Assembly: GCA_030039095.1 (NCBI GenBank)
Contig: JASHQP010000096.1
Span: forward strand, 1-5,813
Source of the DNA: Streptosporangiaceae bacterium
GTDB lineage: Bacteria; Actinomycetota; Actinomycetes; Streptosporangiales; Streptosporangiaceae
Direction of reading: 5' to 3'
DNA: 5,813 bases
Shown: piece by piece, positions 1 through 5,813 of the stretch
How positions within the stretch are numbered: position 1 is the first letter of the stretch
Layout of the letters: each line of letters starts with the position of its first letter
Program-made: the position numbers and the translations under genes
The notes under the pieces: model-generated
Seen by the model: the letters and a program-made list of their open reading frames with translations, nothing else
Told to the model about the DNA's origin: nothing
Database searches by the model: none

Positions 1-794
1 ATGACCTGGCCGGGCGGAAGGCGCTGGTGACGGGCGGGGCGCGCGGGCTCGGCGAAGGAATGGCGCAGGCGCTTGCCCGCGCCGGCGCGGCCGTGGTCGT
101 TGGCGACATCCGGGAGGATCTGGGCAAGGAATGCGCCGATGCGCTGCGGGCGTCCGGGGCCGTCGCCGATTTCGTGCCGCTGGATGTCACCTCGGACGAG
201 AGCTGGGAACGGGCCGTTCCGGAGGCGATCAGCCACCTCGGCGGCCTGGACATCCTCATCAACAACGCCGGGGTCGAGATCACCAGCCTGCTGGCGGATC
301 TGGACGCCGAGGACGCCCGCCGCATGCTCGAGGTGAACGTGCTCGGCACGTCGCTGGGCATCAAGCATGGCTCCCGGGCGATGCGCCCTGGCGGCCCGGC
401 CGGCCAGGGCGGCGCGATCGTCAACGTCGCGTCGGTGGCGGCCACGATCGCCTTCCCCGGCATAGCCGTGTACTCGGCCACCAAGTCGGCGGTGGACCGG
501 CTGACCCGGGTGGCCGCGATGGAATCGGGCAAGCTCGGCTACGGGGTGCGGGTGAACACCGTCTATCCCGGCCTGGTGCCCACGGAGATGGGCAACCAGC
601 TCGCCCAGGACATGGCGGACGTGGGCTTGTTCCCGAACGCGCAGGAAGCGGTCGCGGCGGTGGTCGGCCTGACCCCGGCCGGGCGGCTCGGTGAGGTGGC
701 CGACATGGCCGACGCGGTGGTGTTCCTCGCCTCCGACGGTGCCCGGTTCATCACCGGTGCCGGCCTGCCCGTCGACGGCGGCATGGGCATGTAG
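1..794 (+). CDS. Short-chain dehydrogenase/reductase (SDR), 5'-partial
   Basis: This is a classical SDR, an NAD(P)-dependent alcohol/ketone oxidoreductase with a cytoplasmic Rossmann fold. The frame is open to the left edge: codons from base 3 read DLAGRKAL before VTGGARGLG, so the GTG at 27 is the internal Val of the cofactor-binding strand and not the start. The codon before base 3 ends in AT and cannot be a start, so the true start lies off the window, probably by only a few residues. Visible motifs are TGGARGLG (TGxxxGxG), an Asp ending strand beta-2 (VVGDI, which usually favours NAD over NADP), the NNAG motif, the catalytic Ser codon at 432-434, and YSATK with Tyr at 471-473 and Lys four residues later. 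Ser and Tyr are 13 residues apart, the usual SDR spacing. The end, VDGGMGM, is a normal SDR C-terminus. It is the first visible gene of the + strand operon. The substrate cannot be read from sequence; SDRs of this type act on secondary alcohols, hydroxyacyl thioesters or steroids. Confidence 0.93.
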   Translation, partial: DLAGRKALVTGGARGLGEGMAQALARAGAAVVVGDIREDLGKECADALRASGAVADFVPLDVTSDESWERAVPEAISHLGGLDILINNAGVEITSLLADLDAEDARRMLEVNVLGTSLGIKHGSRAMRPGGPAGQGGAIVNVASVAATIAFPGIAVYSATKSAVDRLTRVAAMESGKLGYGVRVNTVYPGLVPTEMGNQLAQDMADVGLFPNAQEAVAAVVGLTPAGRLGEVADMADAVVFLASDGARFITGAGLPVDGGMGM

Positions 795-817
795 CAAAGC
801 GATCCGTCACAGCGAGC

Positions 818-823
818 GAAAGG
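818..823 (+). promoter_or_regulatory. Shine-Dalgarno site for the saccharopine-dehydrogenase-like gene
   Basis: GAAAGG lies 9 bases before the ATG at 833, inside the 38-base gap after the SDR stop. It is a modest match to the anti-SD sequence and supports this ATG as the start. I see no promoter-like or terminator-like structure in the gap, so co-transcription with the SDR gene is likely. Confidence 0.5.
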
Positions 824-832
824 CAAATCTCC

Positions 833-1960
833 ATGACCACCAGCAAGCCCGTCGTCGTGTACGGAGCCTCCGGCTACACCGGCCGGCTGGTCTGTGAGTA
901 CCTGCGCGAATACAACGTCCCGTTCGTCGCGGCCGGCCGGGACAAGGCCCGGATCCAGGAGGCGATGGACAAGGTGCCCGGCATCGACACCGTCGAGCAC
1001 GAGATCGTCGAGGTGGCGCATGACGTCGAGCCGCTGAGCGAGCTCTTCCACGGCGCCAGCGTCGTCCTGAACACGGTCGGCCCGTTCGCCCAGTACGGGG
1101 GAGAGGTGGTGGAGGCCTGCATCAGCGCCGGATGCCACTACCTGGACACCACGGGCGAGCAGGACTGGCTCATCGTCTGCGACGAGCAGTACGGCCCGCG
1201 AATGGCGCGCAACGGGCTGCTGCTCGCCCCTGGCATCGCGCAGATGTACACGACCAGCGAGATCGCCGCTCAGCTGTGCCTGGAGAAGCCCGGCGTCGAC
1301 ACGCTGGATGTCCTGGTCTTCTGGAAGGGCACGCCGACCGTGGCCTCCACGCTGACCATCCTCATGAACGCGTGCCTGTCCAAGGCGTACTACCTGGAGC
1401 AGAACCAGTACGCGGAATGGCCGGCCGACGCGGGCCTGTACGACGTGGTCGTGCCCGGCCAGCACGAGACCGGCCTGGCCCTGCCGTGGGGCGGCATGTC
1501 GCATCCCGTGTGGTTCAAGCACGACCCCCGGGTGGCCAACGTCAAGGCGCTGGGCGGCGTGTTCAACCGCCCGCTGATGCTGGGGGTGCCGCAGATCGTC
1601 AGCGCGGCCGTCGAGCAGACCGAAGGGCTGCCGGACAGCGAGAAGCTGCGGGTGCTCACCGAGCACGCCTCGGCCGTGATGAACCGGATGCCGCCCCGGG
1701 AGAACACCCACATCAACACCTCGCTGGACTCGGTGCACGCCTCGGGCCCGCTGGGCCGCGCCCATTGCGTGATCCACGGCAACTCCAACTACAAGCAGAC
1801 CGGCCTGATGCAGGCGTACGGCGCGTACTCGCTGCTGCAGCAGCAGCCGAACAGGGTCGGGTTCGCATCCGGCTGCCAGGCGTTCGGCCACCGCGAGCTG
1901 CTCGGCGCGCTGCGCAGCTTCGGTCTCGTCATGGAGCCGATCCTCTCGACGGCGCACTGA
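833..1960 (+). CDS. Saccharopine-dehydrogenase-like NAD(P)-binding oxidoreductase
   Basis: This 375-residue cytoplasmic protein has an N-terminal Rossmann domain of the saccharopine dehydrogenase / trans-acting enoyl reductase type. The nucleotide loop is VVYGASGYTGRL (Gly 11, 14, 17). Arg36 in AAGRD, at the end of beta-2, suggests NADP(H). The family hallmark NTVGPFAQYGG spans about residues 80-90 and HYLDTTGE about 102-109. The C-terminal two thirds lack recognisable catalytic motifs; from memory they resemble the DUF5938-type extension found on some of these proteins, which I could not verify. Relatives include true saccharopine dehydrogenases (lysine metabolism) and mycobacterial trans-acting enoyl reductases that reduce polyketide-type double bonds. 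Sitting directly before a CoA ligase and after an SDR, a reductase acting on a catabolic or lipid-like intermediate is more plausible than lysine metabolism. That is inference. The ATG has an SD-like site 9 bases upstream. Confidence 0.88.
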   Translation: MTTSKPVVVYGASGYTGRLVCEYLREYNVPFVAAGRDKARIQEAMDKVPGIDTVEHEIVEVAHDVEPLSELFHGASVVLNTVGPFAQYGGEVVEACISAGCHYLDTTGEQDWLIVCDEQYGPRMARNGLLLAPGIAQMYTTSEIAAQLCLEKPGVDTLDVLVFWKGTPTVASTLTILMNACLSKAYYLEQNQYAEWPADAGLYDVVVPGQHETGLALPWGGMSHPVWFKHDPRVANVKALGGVFNRPLMLGVPQIVSAAVEQTEGLPDSEKLRVLTEHASAVMNRMPPRENTHINTSLDSVHASGPLGRAHCVIHGNSNYKQTGLMQAYGAYSLLQQQPNRVGFASGCQAFGHRELLGALRSFGLVMEPILSTAH

Positions 1961-1963
1961 GCC

Positions 1964-3496
1964 GTGCGGCTGACCGACTTCCTGGACAAGGGGGCTTCCC
2001 TGGGCGCGGAGGCACCCTGCCTGACCATGAACGATCGCACCCGCAGCTACGGCGAGGTGCAGCGGCTCTCCTGGGTGATCGCCAGGGCGCTGGCCCGGTC
2101 GGGCGTCCGTCCCGGCGACAAGGTGGCGATCCTGTCCGCCAACGACCCGCTCGCGTTCTGCTGCGTGTTCGGCATCGCCCGGGCCGGAGCGGTGTGGTGC
2201 CCGGTCAACCCCCGCAACGAGGCAGCGGAGAACCGCGAGCTCCTCGACCTGTCCGACTGCTCCTGCCTCATCTTCCAGGCCGCCTTCGCGCCGCTCGTCG
2301 CCCGCATAGCCCCGGACCTGCCGAAGGTCGCCACGCTGGTGTGCCTCGACGAGGACGTCCCGGGCGCGATCCGGTTCAGCGACTGGGTCGACGGGCTCAG
2401 CGCCGGACCCTGGCAGGCCGAGCCAGCGGACGGCATCGCGATGATCGCCGGCACCGGCGGCACCACCGGCAAGCCCAAGGGGGTCATGCTCACCGGGCAC
2501 AACATCGAGACGATGACGGCGCTCACGCTGATGAGCTACCCCTTCGACGGCCGTCCGGCCTACCTCGCGCTCGCGCCGCTCACCCACGCCGCCGGAGTCC
2601 TGTGCTTTCCGATCATGACCCTGGGCGGCGAGATCGTCGTCATGCCCGCACCCGACCTGACTGGGTTTCTCGACCTGGTCGGCCGGCACCGGATCACCCA
2701 TACCTTCCTGCCGCCCACGCTGATCTACCTGCTGCTGGACCACCCGGCGCTGGCCGCCGCCGACCTCACCTCGCTGCAGTGCCTGTGGTACGGCGCCGCC
2801 CCGATGTCGGCGGCCCGGCTCGAGCAGGCGATCATCGGCGCGATCGGCCCGGTCATGGGCCAGCTGTTCGGGCAGACCGAAGCGCCGATGATGATCTCCA
2901 CGATGGCGCCCAGAGACCACCTGAGCGCCGACGGCACCCCCGCGACAGAGCGCTTCGCCTCCGCCGGCCGGCCAACGCCACTCGTGACGGTGGCGATCAT
3001 GGACGAGCAGGGCGGCCTGCTGCCCGCCGGGCAGCGTGGCGAGATCGTCGTCCGCGGCCCTCTGGTCATGGCCGGCTACTACAAGGACCCGGCGGCCACC
3101 GCCGAGGTCTCCCGGCACGGATGGCACCACACCGGCGACATCGGGTACCTCGACCCGGACGGCTACCTCTACATCGTGGACCGGGCCAAGGACATGATCA
3201 TCAGCGGCGGGTTCAACGTCTACTCGGCCGAAGTCGAGCAGGCCCTGCTCGCGCACCCGGCGGTACTGGACTGTGCCGTCGTCGGGCTGCCGGACGACAA
3301 GTGGGGCGAGCGTGTCACCGCGGTCATCCAGTCCCACCCCGGCCAGGACGTCACCGACGACGAGCTGCGGACGTTCGTCAAGACTCGCCTCGGCAGCGTG
3401 AAGACACCCAAGCAGATCGAGGTGTGGCCCGACCTGCCCCGCTCCAAGGTCGGCAAGATACTGAAGAACGAAGTCAAGTCCCGGCTGCTCGGCTGA
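1964..3496 (+). CDS. Acyl/aryl-CoA ligase (AMP-forming, ANL superfamily)
   Basis: This 510-residue enzyme should activate a carboxylic acid to its acyl-AMP and then to the CoA thioester. The ANL motifs appear in order. The A3 phosphate loop GTGGTTGKPKG is at about 163-173. PLTHAAG (A4) is at 205-211 and WYGAAP at 275-280. LFGQTEAP (A5, with the Thr-Glu pair that contacts AMP and Mg) is at 301-308, and HTGD (A7) at 389-392. The hinge DRAKDMIISGGFNVY starts at Asp406, and LPRSKVGK carries the A10 catalytic lysine, Lys498. Length is normal and no key residue is missing. The likely start is the GTG at 1964, three bases after the preceding stop; MRLTDFLDKG is a typical N-terminus, but the SD site is poor, which suggests translational coupling. 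Substrate class (fatty, aryl or other acid) cannot be decided from sequence alone. It is the last gene of the operon. Confidence 0.94.
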   Translation: MRLTDFLDKGASLGAEAPCLTMNDRTRSYGEVQRLSWVIARALARSGVRPGDKVAILSANDPLAFCCVFGIARAGAVWCPVNPRNEAAENRELLDLSDCSCLIFQAAFAPLVARIAPDLPKVATLVCLDEDVPGAIRFSDWVDGLSAGPWQAEPADGIAMIAGTGGTTGKPKGVMLTGHNIETMTALTLMSYPFDGRPAYLALAPLTHAAGVLCFPIMTLGGEIVVMPAPDLTGFLDLVGRHRITHTFLPPTLIYLLLDHPALAAADLTSLQCLWYGAAPMSAARLEQAIIGAIGPVMGQLFGQTEAPMMISTMAPRDHLSADGTPATERFASAGRPTPLVTVAIMDEQGGLLPAGQRGEIVVRGPLVMAGYYKDPAATAEVSRHGWHHTGDIGYLDPDGYLYIVDRAKDMIISGGFNVYSAEVEQALLAHPAVLDCAVVGLPDDKWGERVTAVIQSHPGQDVTDDELRTFVKTRLGSVKTPKQIEVWPDLPRSKVGKILKNEVKSRLLG

Positions 3497-3500
3497 TCCG

Positions 3501-3512
3501 GCCGGGCCCGGC
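3501..3512. repeat. 12-base GC palindrome after the ligase stop
   Basis: GCCGGGCCCGGC is a perfect inverted repeat beginning 4 bases after the ligase stop codon. With a realistic loop it leaves only about a four-pair stem, and no T-run follows on either strand. It could contribute to a weak transcript-end structure for the three-gene operon, but in DNA this GC-rich such palindromes also arise by chance. It is not called as a terminator. Confidence 0.3.
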
Positions 3513-3530
3513 ACCCCGGTCCGCCAGGCT

Positions 3531-3605
3531 TTACCGGCGCAGATGCTGGGCGGTGACCTCGGGCAGCTCGCACGCCAGCCGGGTCACGTCCTCGAGGGTT
3601 GCCAC
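3531..3605 (-). pseudogene. Possible N-terminal relic of an MmcQ/YjbR-family gene
   Basis: Within the 154-base gap, the - strand reads MATLEDVTRLACELPEV, then seven more residues (TAQHLRR) and a TAA stop, taking the GTG at 3605-3603 as the start; another in-frame GTG lies at 3614-3612. The pattern (M-A-T-x-x-D-V-x-R-x-A-x-x-LPEV) is what MmcQ/YjbR DNA-binding-like proteins usually begin with; those proteins run to about 110-130 residues. The aromatic- and glycine-rich part expected after LPEV is absent here, and I found no convincing continuation in the other - strand frames before the ligase gene is reached. There is no clear SD site. The best reading is a truncated gene remnant. A genuine 24-residue peptide or a chance resemblance are alternatives. 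Family assignment rests on pattern memory, not a search. Confidence 0.45.
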
Positions 3606-3650
3606 ACTCAGCACCGTATCGCCTGGCCCCGGTGAGACCGCGGTGGCAGC

Positions 3651-4904
3651 ATGAGTGCGGTGCGGATCTCGAGGATCACGATAACGCCGGTCGCGTTCGC
3701 CGACCCGCCGCTGCTGAACGCGGTCGGCGTGCACGAGCCGTTCGCGCTGCGCGCCGTCGTCGAGATCGATACCGACGCGGGCCTTACCGGTCTGGGCGAG
3801 ACCTACGCCGACGAGCAGCACCTGGCGGCGCTGCGCGCCGCGGCCACGCTCATCGAGGGCCTCGACGTGTACCACACCGAGGAGATCTACCGCCGCGTCC
3901 AGGCCGTCGCGATGCCCGACGCCGTGATCGCGTCGGGCCTGATCGGCCACAGCGCCGCGACCGACCGGGTGTTCTCGCCGTTCGAGGTGGCGTGCCTCGA
4001 TATCCAGGGCCGGGCCGCCCGCCGCCCGGTCGCCGACCTGCTCGGCGGCGCTGTGCGCGACGAGGTGCCGTTCTCGGCCTACCTGTTCTACAAGTGGGCG
4101 GCGCATCCGGGCGCCGATCCGGATGACTGGGGCGAGGCGCTCGACCCCGACGGTATCGTCGCCCAGGCCCGGCGAATGGTGGACGCCTACGGATTTACCG
4201 CGCTCAAGCTGAAGGGCGGTGTGTTCCCGCCGGAGCAGGAAGCTGAGGCGATCCGCGCGCTGCGCCGGGCCTTCCCGGACCACCCGCTGCGGCTCGATCC
4301 CAATGCCGCGTGGACGTCGGCCACGGCGATCGATGTCGCCCGCGACCTGGACGGCGTGCTGGAGTACCTGGAGGATCCCACGCCGGGCGTCGAAGGAATG
4401 GCGCAGGTGGCACGCGTCGCGCCGATGCCGCTGGCAACCAACATGTGCGTGGTGGCCTTCGCCGACCTGCCCCCGGCGATCCGGGACGACGCGGTCCAGG
4501 TGGTGCTGTCCGACCACCACTACTGGGGCGGCCTGCGCCGGTCCGGGCTGCTCGCCGGCATCTGCGAGACGTTCGGGCTCGGGCTGTCCATGCATTCCAA
4601 CTCTCACCTGGGCATCAGCCTCGCGGCGATGGCCCATCTGGCCGCCGCCACCCCGAACCTGACCTACGCGTGCGATACCCACTGGCCGTGGAAGACCGAG
4701 GAGATCGTGGCGGGCGACCCGTTCACGTTCAGCGGCGGGTCACTCCGCGTCCCGGACGGCCCCGGCCTCGGCGTCGAACTCGACCGCGAGGCCCTGGCCC
4801 GGCTGCACGAACAGTACCTGCGATGCGGTCTGCGCACCCGTGACGACACCGGCTACATGCGCCGCCTCGACCCCAGCTACGAACGCAGGCAGCCCCGCTG
4901 GTAG
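3651..4904 (+). CDS. Glucarate-dehydratase-like enolase-superfamily enzyme
   Basis: This 417-residue cytoplasmic, Mg-dependent enzyme should abstract a proton alpha to a carboxylate and eliminate water from a hydroxy acid. The N-terminal capping domain covers about 1-130 and the barrel follows. Active-site residues visible are the K-x-K pair Lys186/Lys188 (LKLKGG), metal ligands Asp216 (LDPNAAW), Glu241 (LEDP) and Asn264 (ATNMC), Asp288 (LSDHHYWGG) paired with His315 (MHSNSH), Asn317, and Asp342 in CDTHW. This K-x-K plus His/Asp arrangement, together with the tail PGLGVELD, is that of the glucarate dehydratase subgroup, not of muconate cycloisomerase. Spacings match what I recall for E. coli GudD, apart from a short deletion between the first two metal ligands. 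An in-frame TGA at 3633-3635 makes ATG 3651 the first possible ATG; the SD site is weak. No sugar-acid genes are adjacent, so the true substrate may not be glucarate. Confidence 0.9.
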   Translation: MSAVRISRITITPVAFADPPLLNAVGVHEPFALRAVVEIDTDAGLTGLGETYADEQHLAALRAAATLIEGLDVYHTEEIYRRVQAVAMPDAVIASGLIGHSAATDRVFSPFEVACLDIQGRAARRPVADLLGGAVRDEVPFSAYLFYKWAAHPGADPDDWGEALDPDGIVAQARRMVDAYGFTALKLKGGVFPPEQEAEAIRALRRAFPDHPLRLDPNAAWTSATAIDVARDLDGVLEYLEDPTPGVEGMAQVARVAPMPLATNMCVVAFADLPPAIRDDAVQVVLSDHHYWGGLRRSGLLAGICETFGLGLSMHSNSHLGISLAAMAHLAAATPNLTYACDTHWPWKTEEIVAGDPFTFSGGSLRVPDGPGLGVELDREALARLHEQYLRCGLRTRDDTGYMRRLDPSYERRQPRW

Positions 4905-4913
4905 CGCACCGCA

Positions 4914-5609
4914 CTAGCGGTTCTCCTGACGGCACAGGAAGGCGTACCCGGCGTGCAGCTGGGATTCCGGCCAGACCTGCCGCTTCTTCAGGGCGATCTC
5001 CGCGGGGTCGGACCACAGGCGGATCTCCCCGGCCGCCATCGCCTGCAGCTGGACCTGGCATGCCCGGGCCAGCAGGACCGCGCGCATCACCGCCGTGGCC
5101 GCGTCGGGCCCCACGGTCACGAGCCCGTGCTGCGGGATCAGGCAGCCGGCCCCGTCGCCGATCGTGGCCGCGAGTTCCCTGCCCAGCTCGGCGGAGCTGA
5201 TCAGGGCGCCGGTCACGGTGAAGCGCGCGATCTGCGGCTCGGCGAACTCGACCCCGTCGTGGGAGATCGCCAGCAGCGGCCGGTCCAGCGCGGCGAACGA
5301 CACCGCGGCCGGGGCGTGTGTGTGCACGACGCTGCCCACGTCCGGCCGCGCGTTCATCACCTCGGTGTGGATCGGGTACTCGATGTGCCGCGGCCCGCCG
5401 CCGGCCAGCACCTCGCCGTCGGGCGTGACGAGCGCGACCCGGGCCGGGGTCACCTCGTCGAAGGACCATCCCGCGGCCTTCATCCACACGCCGCGTCCCT
5501 GCGGATCGCGGATCGACGCGTGGCCCCACACCATGTCCGACTGGCCGCTCGCGCCGAGCGCCCGGTTGGCCTGGGCGGCCTGGTCGGTCAAACGCTCCTC
5601 AGTGTCCAT
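4914..5609 (-). CDS. Class II aldolase/adducin-family protein (aldolase or decarboxylase)
   Basis: This 231-residue cytoplasmic protein has the zinc-dependent class II aldolase/adducin fold of L-fuculose-phosphate aldolase. Visible features are GHAS at 29-32 (the family's GNxS/GHxS loop), Glu77 in IEYPIH (the position of the catalytic acid/base), the metal-binding pair His96-Thr-His98, and the third metal ligand His161 in IPQHGL. All expected metal and catalytic residues are present and the length is normal. The ATG at 5609 is preferred because AGGAGG lies three bases upstream. An in-frame ATG at 5624 would add five residues but has no SD site. The start overlaps the stop of the upstream FAD monooxygenase gene by 11 bases, implying co-translation. 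Some family members are decarboxylases of hydroxylated aromatic or pyridine dicarboxylates (for example 3,4-dihydroxyphthalate decarboxylase). Pairing with a flavin hydroxylase makes that role attractive here, though this is inference. Confidence 0.9.
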   Translation of the reverse strand: MDTEERLTDQAAQANRALGASGQSDMVWGHASIRDPQGRGVWMKAAGWSFDEVTPARVALVTPDGEVLAGGGPRHIEYPIHTEVMNARPDVGSVVHTHAPAAVSFAALDRPLLAISHDGVEFAEPQIARFTVTGALISSAELGRELAATIGDGAGCLIPQHGLVTVGPDAATAVMRAVLLARACQVQLQAMAAGEIRLWSDPAEIALKKRQVWPESQLHAGYAFLCRQENR

Positions 5610-5813
5610 GCGCCTCCTCGCCATAGAGCCAGGTCACGTGCTTATGGTCCGCGACGTCCCGGGTCAGCAGCAGCTCATCGCGCAGCAGCTTGGCGACGCC
5701 GTCGACGTGCCAGATGTCGCCCCACGTCCTGGCGGTCCGCTGCACGCGCATCGCGCGGGGCGCGCGCAGCGCCGCGTACCCGGCCAGGCCGTCGCTGGCC
5801 GGGCGGCCGGCGG
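5599..5813 (-). CDS. FAD-dependent monooxygenase (aromatic-hydroxylase type), C-terminal fragment
   Basis: The - strand frame from base 5811 down to the TGA at 5601-5599 encodes 70 residues and is open at the right edge, so the N-terminal part is outside the window. The segment LAGYAALRAPRAMRVQRTAR followed by TWGDIWHVDG, then VTWLYGEEA near the end, fits the C-terminus of salicylate-hydroxylase / 3-hydroxybenzoate-6-hydroxylase-like flavoprotein monooxygenases: a (Y)-x-x-x-R-x-P-R-x-x-R-V-Q helix, a G-x-x-x-H-x-x-G turn and a final W-L-Y-G motif. These enzymes use FAD and NAD(P)H to hydroxylate aromatic rings, sometimes with decarboxylation. The FAD- and NADPH-binding motifs (GxGxxG, DG, GD) cannot be seen here. 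Its stop overlaps the start of the class II aldolase gene by 11 bases (ATGGACACTGA), indicating a shared operon. Confidence 0.8.
   Translation of the reverse strand, partial: AGRPASDGLAGYAALRAPRAMRVQRTARTWGDIWHVDGVAKLLRDELLLTRDVADHKHVTWLYGEEAHGH
5613..5618 (-). promoter_or_regulatory. Shine-Dalgarno AGGAGG deciding the aldolase start
   Basis: On the - strand, AGGAGG is followed by CGC and then the ATG at 5609-5607. The site lies inside the last codons of the upstream monooxygenase gene and downstream of the alternative ATG at 5624, so it supports the shorter 231-residue product. The three-base spacing is somewhat short. Confidence 0.6.

Noticed and set aside
1831..1844. GCTGCTGCAGCAGC, a perfect 14-base palindrome.
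   Set aside because: It is explained by Leu-Leu-Gln-Gln codons (CTG and CAG) inside the oxidoreductase gene, with no sign of a regulatory role.
563..3514. A 983-codon open frame on the - strand, antisense to the SDR, oxidoreductase and ligase genes.
   Set aside because: It is rich in Arg, Gly, Ala, Asp and His with no recognisable fold and lies opposite three well-supported genes. Long antisense frames are expected in DNA with such biased third codon positions.
1132..3654. An 840-codon + strand frame crossing the end of the oxidoreductase gene and the whole ligase gene.
   Set aside because: Its product is low-complexity Arg/Ala/Gly/Pro and it is out of frame with two genes that carry clear family motifs. 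It is a GC-bias shadow.
53..4407. An exact 17-base repeat, CGAAGGAATGGCGCAGG, at 53-69 and 4391-4407.
   Set aside because: Both copies encode the same peptide (EGMAQ) in the same frame within unrelated genes, and the flanks differ. Coincidence of codon use is the simplest explanation.
3531..4682. A 383-codon - strand frame opposite the dehydratase.
   Set aside because: Most of it is a shadow of the dehydratase gene. Only its last 24-27 codons, in the intergenic gap, look like a family sequence, and these are reported separately as a possible relic.
4924..4939. A small hairpin (TCCTG, six-base loop, CAGGA) near the convergent gene ends.
   Set aside because: The stem is only five pairs, no T-run follows on either strand, and it lies inside the aldolase coding region. 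It is too weak to call a terminator.
5610..5624. Alternative aldolase start at the ATG at 5624, adding MARRR.
   Set aside because: No SD site precedes it, whereas AGGAGG sits just before the ATG at 5609. The extra residues are not part of the family fold.

Overview
The window is very GC-rich, with strong G/C preference at third codon positions, a GTG start and tightly packed operons. This points to an actinomycete-type genome. No species can be named from the sequence. It reads as an ordinary chromosomal catabolic region. I see no mobile element, tRNA, rRNA, CRISPR array, phage gene or defence gene.

Layout. On the + strand, positions 1-3496 hold a three-gene operon. First is a short-chain dehydrogenase whose first residues lie off the left edge. 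Next comes a saccharopine-dehydrogenase-like NAD(P)-dependent oxidoreductase after a 38-base gap, then a CoA ligase of the ANL superfamily that starts with GTG three bases after the preceding stop. A 154-base gap (3497-3650) follows. It contains a short GC palindrome and, on the - strand, a 24-codon reading frame resembling the beginning of an MmcQ/YjbR-family gene, probably a relic. At 3651-4904 (+) is a glucarate-dehydratase-like enolase-superfamily enzyme with an apparently complete active site. Converging on it from the right (- strand) are a class II aldolase/adducin-family protein (4914-5609) and, upstream of that and running off the right edge, the C-terminal 70 residues of an FAD-dependent aromatic-hydroxylase-type monooxygenase. 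The last two overlap by 11 bases. The 3' ends of the two convergent units are only 9 bases apart.

How the genes may work together (inference). An alcohol dehydrogenase, a second NAD(P)-dependent oxidoreductase and an acid:CoA ligase would suit oxidation and CoA activation of a carboxylic acid. The flavin monooxygenase and class II aldolase pair would suit hydroxylation followed by decarboxylation or C-C cleavage of an aromatic or heteroaromatic acid, because some members of the aldolase family are aromatic-acid decarboxylases. The enolase-family enzyme would dehydrate a hydroxy acid. No regulator or transporter is present to reveal the substrate, so the pathway is a hypothesis. Nothing here looks like a wholly new system. 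The most useful points to follow up are the gene relic, the monooxygenase/aldolase pair, and the mismatch between the sugar-acid-type dehydratase and its neighbours.
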